Assembly (NCBI RefSeq): GCF_024199845.1
Contig: NZ_JANADO010000001.1
Coordinates: 7,874,001-7,938,000, forward strand
Direction of reading: 5' to 3'
From: Bradyrhizobium sp. CCGB12
GTDB lineage: Bacteria > Pseudomonadota > Alphaproteobacteria > Rhizobiales > Xanthobacteraceae
Length of the DNA stretch: 64,000 nucleotides
A program made the translations under genes and the position numbers. Shown piece after piece: positions 62,266 to 64,000 of this stretch. The notes under the pieces were generated by a model. That model saw only the letters and a list, made by a program, of their open reading frames with translations, had not been told where the DNA came from and ran no database searches. The number at the start of each line of letters is the position of its first letter. Positions within the stretch are counted from its first letter, which is position 1.

Positions 62266-63207
62266 ATGCCGGTCACACCACAATACAACGCCCAGCGCCC
62301 CTATCGCGGCGTGTTCCCGGTTGCGCCCACCATCTTCGACGAGCGCGGCGAGCTCGACCTCGAGGGTCAGCGCCGCTGCATCGATTTCATGATCGATGCC
62401 GGCTCGAACGGTCTCTGCATTCTCGCCAATTTCTCCGAGCAGTTCGTGCTCACCGACGCCGAGCGCGAGACCGTGATGCATGCGGTGCTGGACCATGTGG
62501 CCGGCCGGGTTCCCGTGATCGTCACCACCACGCATTTCAGCTCGGCCGTGTGCGCCGCGCGAAGCCAGCAGGCCGAGGCGGCAGGTGCCGCCATGGTGAT
62601 GGTGATGCCGCCCTATCACGGCGCGACCTTCCGCGTGCCCGAAAAGGGCATCGTCGAGTTCTTCAAGGTGCTGTCGGGCGAAATCAACATCCCGATCATG
62701 ATCCAGGATGCGCCGGTTGCCGGCACGCCGCTCTCGGTCGAGCTGCTCGCGCGACTGGCGCGCGACTTCTCCAACATCCGCTATTTCAAGATCGAGGTGC
62801 CCTTCGCCGCCGCCAAGCTGCGCAGCCTGATCGAGGCGGGCGGCAAAGACATCGAGGGACCCTGGGACGGCGAGGAGGCGATCACGCTGTTGGCCGATCT
62901 CGATGCCGGCGCCACCGGCGCGATGACCGGCGGCGGCTATCCCGACGGCATCCGCCAGATCATCGATCCCTATTTCGCCGGCAAGCGCGAGGAAGCGAAG
63001 GCCGCCTATGAGCGCTGGCTGCCGCTGATCAACTACGAGAACCGTCAGTGCGGCTTGAGCGCCTGCAAGGTGATGATGCAGGCCGGCGGCGTGATCAAAT
63101 CGGACGCTGTTCGCCATCCGCTTCAGCCGTTGCATCCGGCAACGCGGGCAGGGTTGCTCGAGCTCGCACAGGAGCGCGACGCGCTCGCGCTGCGCTGGGG
63201 GAAGTAG
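62266..63207 (+). CDS. probable 2-keto-3-deoxy-L-arabonate dehydratase
   Basis: The 313-residue DapA-family protein begins with YRGVFPVAPTIFDERGELDLEGQRRCIDFMIDAG and contains NFSEQFVLTDAE, MPPYHGA (catalytic Tyr), YFKIEVP (Schiff-base Lys), and DAGATGAMTGGGYPDGIR, all of which I recall from the Azospirillum L-KDA dehydratase of the non-phosphorylative arabinose route. It would make 2-oxoglutarate semialdehyde. No other arabinose gene is present nearby. The ATG at 62266 has GGAGAG upstream and is preferred to 62254. Confidence 0.75.
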   Translation: MPVTPQYNAQRPYRGVFPVAPTIFDERGELDLEGQRRCIDFMIDAGSNGLCILANFSEQFVLTDAERETVMHAVLDHVAGRVPVIVTTTHFSSAVCAARSQQAEAAGAAMVMVMPPYHGATFRVPEKGIVEFFKVLSGEINIPIMIQDAPVAGTPLSVELLARLARDFSNIRYFKIEVPFAAAKLRSLIEAGGKDIEGPWDGEEAITLLADLDAGATGAMTGGGYPDGIRQIIDPYFAGKREEAKAAYERWLPLINYENRQCGLSACKVMMQAGGVIKSDAVRHPLQPLHPATRAGLLELAQERDALALRWGK

Positions 63208-63244
63208 CGGAGCCACTTGCTGGGTTGCCTGAATTATCTCAGCT

Positions 63245-63382
63245 GTCGTCCTGGACAAGCGAACGTCGTGAGCGCCGATCCAGGACCCATTCCCCCAGCT
63301 GGTGGTTTGACGAAGATTCGCCGTTAGCAGTTCGCGCCAACTACTCCCTGGGGTAATGGGTCCTGGCTTTCGCCAGGACGAC
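63245..63382. repeat. 138-bp palindromic repeat, copy 2
   Basis: The second copy of the element at 48876-49016, with the same GTCGTCCTGG and CCAGGACGAC ends and a near-perfect inner arm pair. It lies downstream of the dehydratase. The rest of the gap to 63606 shows no gene; GGGAGG before the next ATG is the only clear signal. Confidence 0.85.
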
Positions 63383-63606
63383 ATCGGAGAAGAGGCGGCG
63401 CGCTGGCCTCATCGCAAAAGCCCATTTTCGGCTGAAGGCGTCGAATTGGCGCGTTTCCGCCAGTTTCCCCCGAGCCGGCGATCAAGTATCGTATCCCGGC
63501 CAACCAGACCCTGCGGAGCAGTCTCAAGACACCGCCTAACACCTCTTCATTATGCCGTTATCCCGAGCCAGGTTGGCGCGAACCGACAGAACAGGGAGGC
63601 AGTGCC

Positions 63607-64000
63607 ATGACGATGAGGCCGGATCCCACCTTTCACGCATCGCCCAGGCTTGCGATGGAAGCACCTGCGGAGAACTTCGCCTACACGTTGCTGCTCAGTC
63701 CGGATTTCTCAAAGCCGGATGCTCTTGCGGTCATCGACGTCAAGCCCGGATCGCCGACCTATAGCCAGATCGTCCACACCGTGACGATGCCCAACAAGGG
63801 TGACGAGTTTCATCACTTCGGCTGGAATGCCTGCTCCTCCGCTCTGTCGCCGCTCGCCGGCCACGCCTTCATCGAGCGGCGCTATCTCATCATCCCCGGG
63901 CTGCGCTCGTCGCGCATCTACATCATCGATACCAAGCCCGATCCGACCAAAGCCAAGATCCACAAGATCATCGAACCCGAGGAAGTCTTCAAGAAGACCG
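63607..64000 (+). CDS. selenium-binding protein (SBP56/methanethiol oxidase family), 5' part, cut by window end
   Basis: The first 131 codons are present and open to the edge. They read MRPDPTFHASPRLAMEAP, then LAVIDVKPGSPTYSQIVHTVTMPNKGDEFHHFGWNACSSA, matching selenium-binding protein 1 and its bacterial counterparts, with the HHFGWNACSS metal/Cys segment that is essential in methanethiol oxidase. The family oxidises methanethiol to sulfide, formaldehyde and hydrogen peroxide. AGGGAGG lies before the ATG. About 330 further residues would lie beyond the window. Confidence 0.85.
   Translation, partial: MTMRPDPTFHASPRLAMEAPAENFAYTLLLSPDFSKPDALAVIDVKPGSPTYSQIVHTVTMPNKGDEFHHFGWNACSSALSPLAGHAFIERRYLIIPGLRSSRIYIIDTKPDPTKAKIHKIIEPEEVFKKT

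Overview
The window is chromosomal DNA of a GC-rich alphaproteobacterium, most probably Bradyrhizobium or a close relative. The reasons are strong G/C bias at third codon positions (which also creates long shadow ORFs opposite real genes), a 180-kDa-class NAD-glutamate dehydrogenase, a Rhizobiales-type intergenic mosaic repeat, a FixK/FNR-type box, several orphan ABC substrate-binding proteins of one family, and many small catabolic modules each with its own regulator. I saw no rRNA, tRNA, CRISPR array, prophage or conjugation genes. The assignment rests on recall of families; no search was run.

Layout. 0-15 kb: small exported proteins, a CBS protein, a YbaK-type deacylase, a 1121-residue SAM/cyclase/ATPase/TPR signalling protein, the glutamate dehydrogenase, then a patch of duplicated pieces (a 72-residue gene and its truncated copy; a flavin monooxygenase and a 360-bp copy of its 3' end). 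15-33 kb looks accessory: an acyltransferase behind a FixK-type box, a quinone oxidoreductase, three orphan ABC substrate-binding proteins plus a relic of a fourth, an L,D-transpeptidase, a LysR/HlyD/FUSC exporter, a TonB-dependent receptor with a perfect NikR operator upstream, an alpha/beta-hydrolase/cyclase fusion, a transposase relic, and a MarR-controlled lyase with cytochrome b561.

33-49 kb: YgiQ radical SAM protein, BKACE enzyme, DMT transporter, a FAD-linked oxidase/GntR operon facing a DapA-family aldolase, a siderophore receptor followed by a PepSY membrane protein, a DUF1963 protein and a three-domain rhodanese. 49-64 kb: serA, patatin-like lipase with a GntP-type permease, a tannase-family esterase, a TetR-controlled EmrAB pump, a MarR/enoyl-CoA hydratase pair, a chemoreceptor, a probable 2-keto-3-deoxy-L-arabonate dehydratase, and the start of a selenium-binding-protein (methanethiol oxidase) gene cut by the window edge.

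The strongest regulatory reading is nickel: the receptor at 25383-27599 carries GTATGA-N16-TCATAC 73 bp upstream of its start codon. Operator-like inverted repeats are also visible next to the LysR, GntR, TetR and both MarR regulators, and in both MarR cases the repeat reaches or covers the regulator's own start codon.
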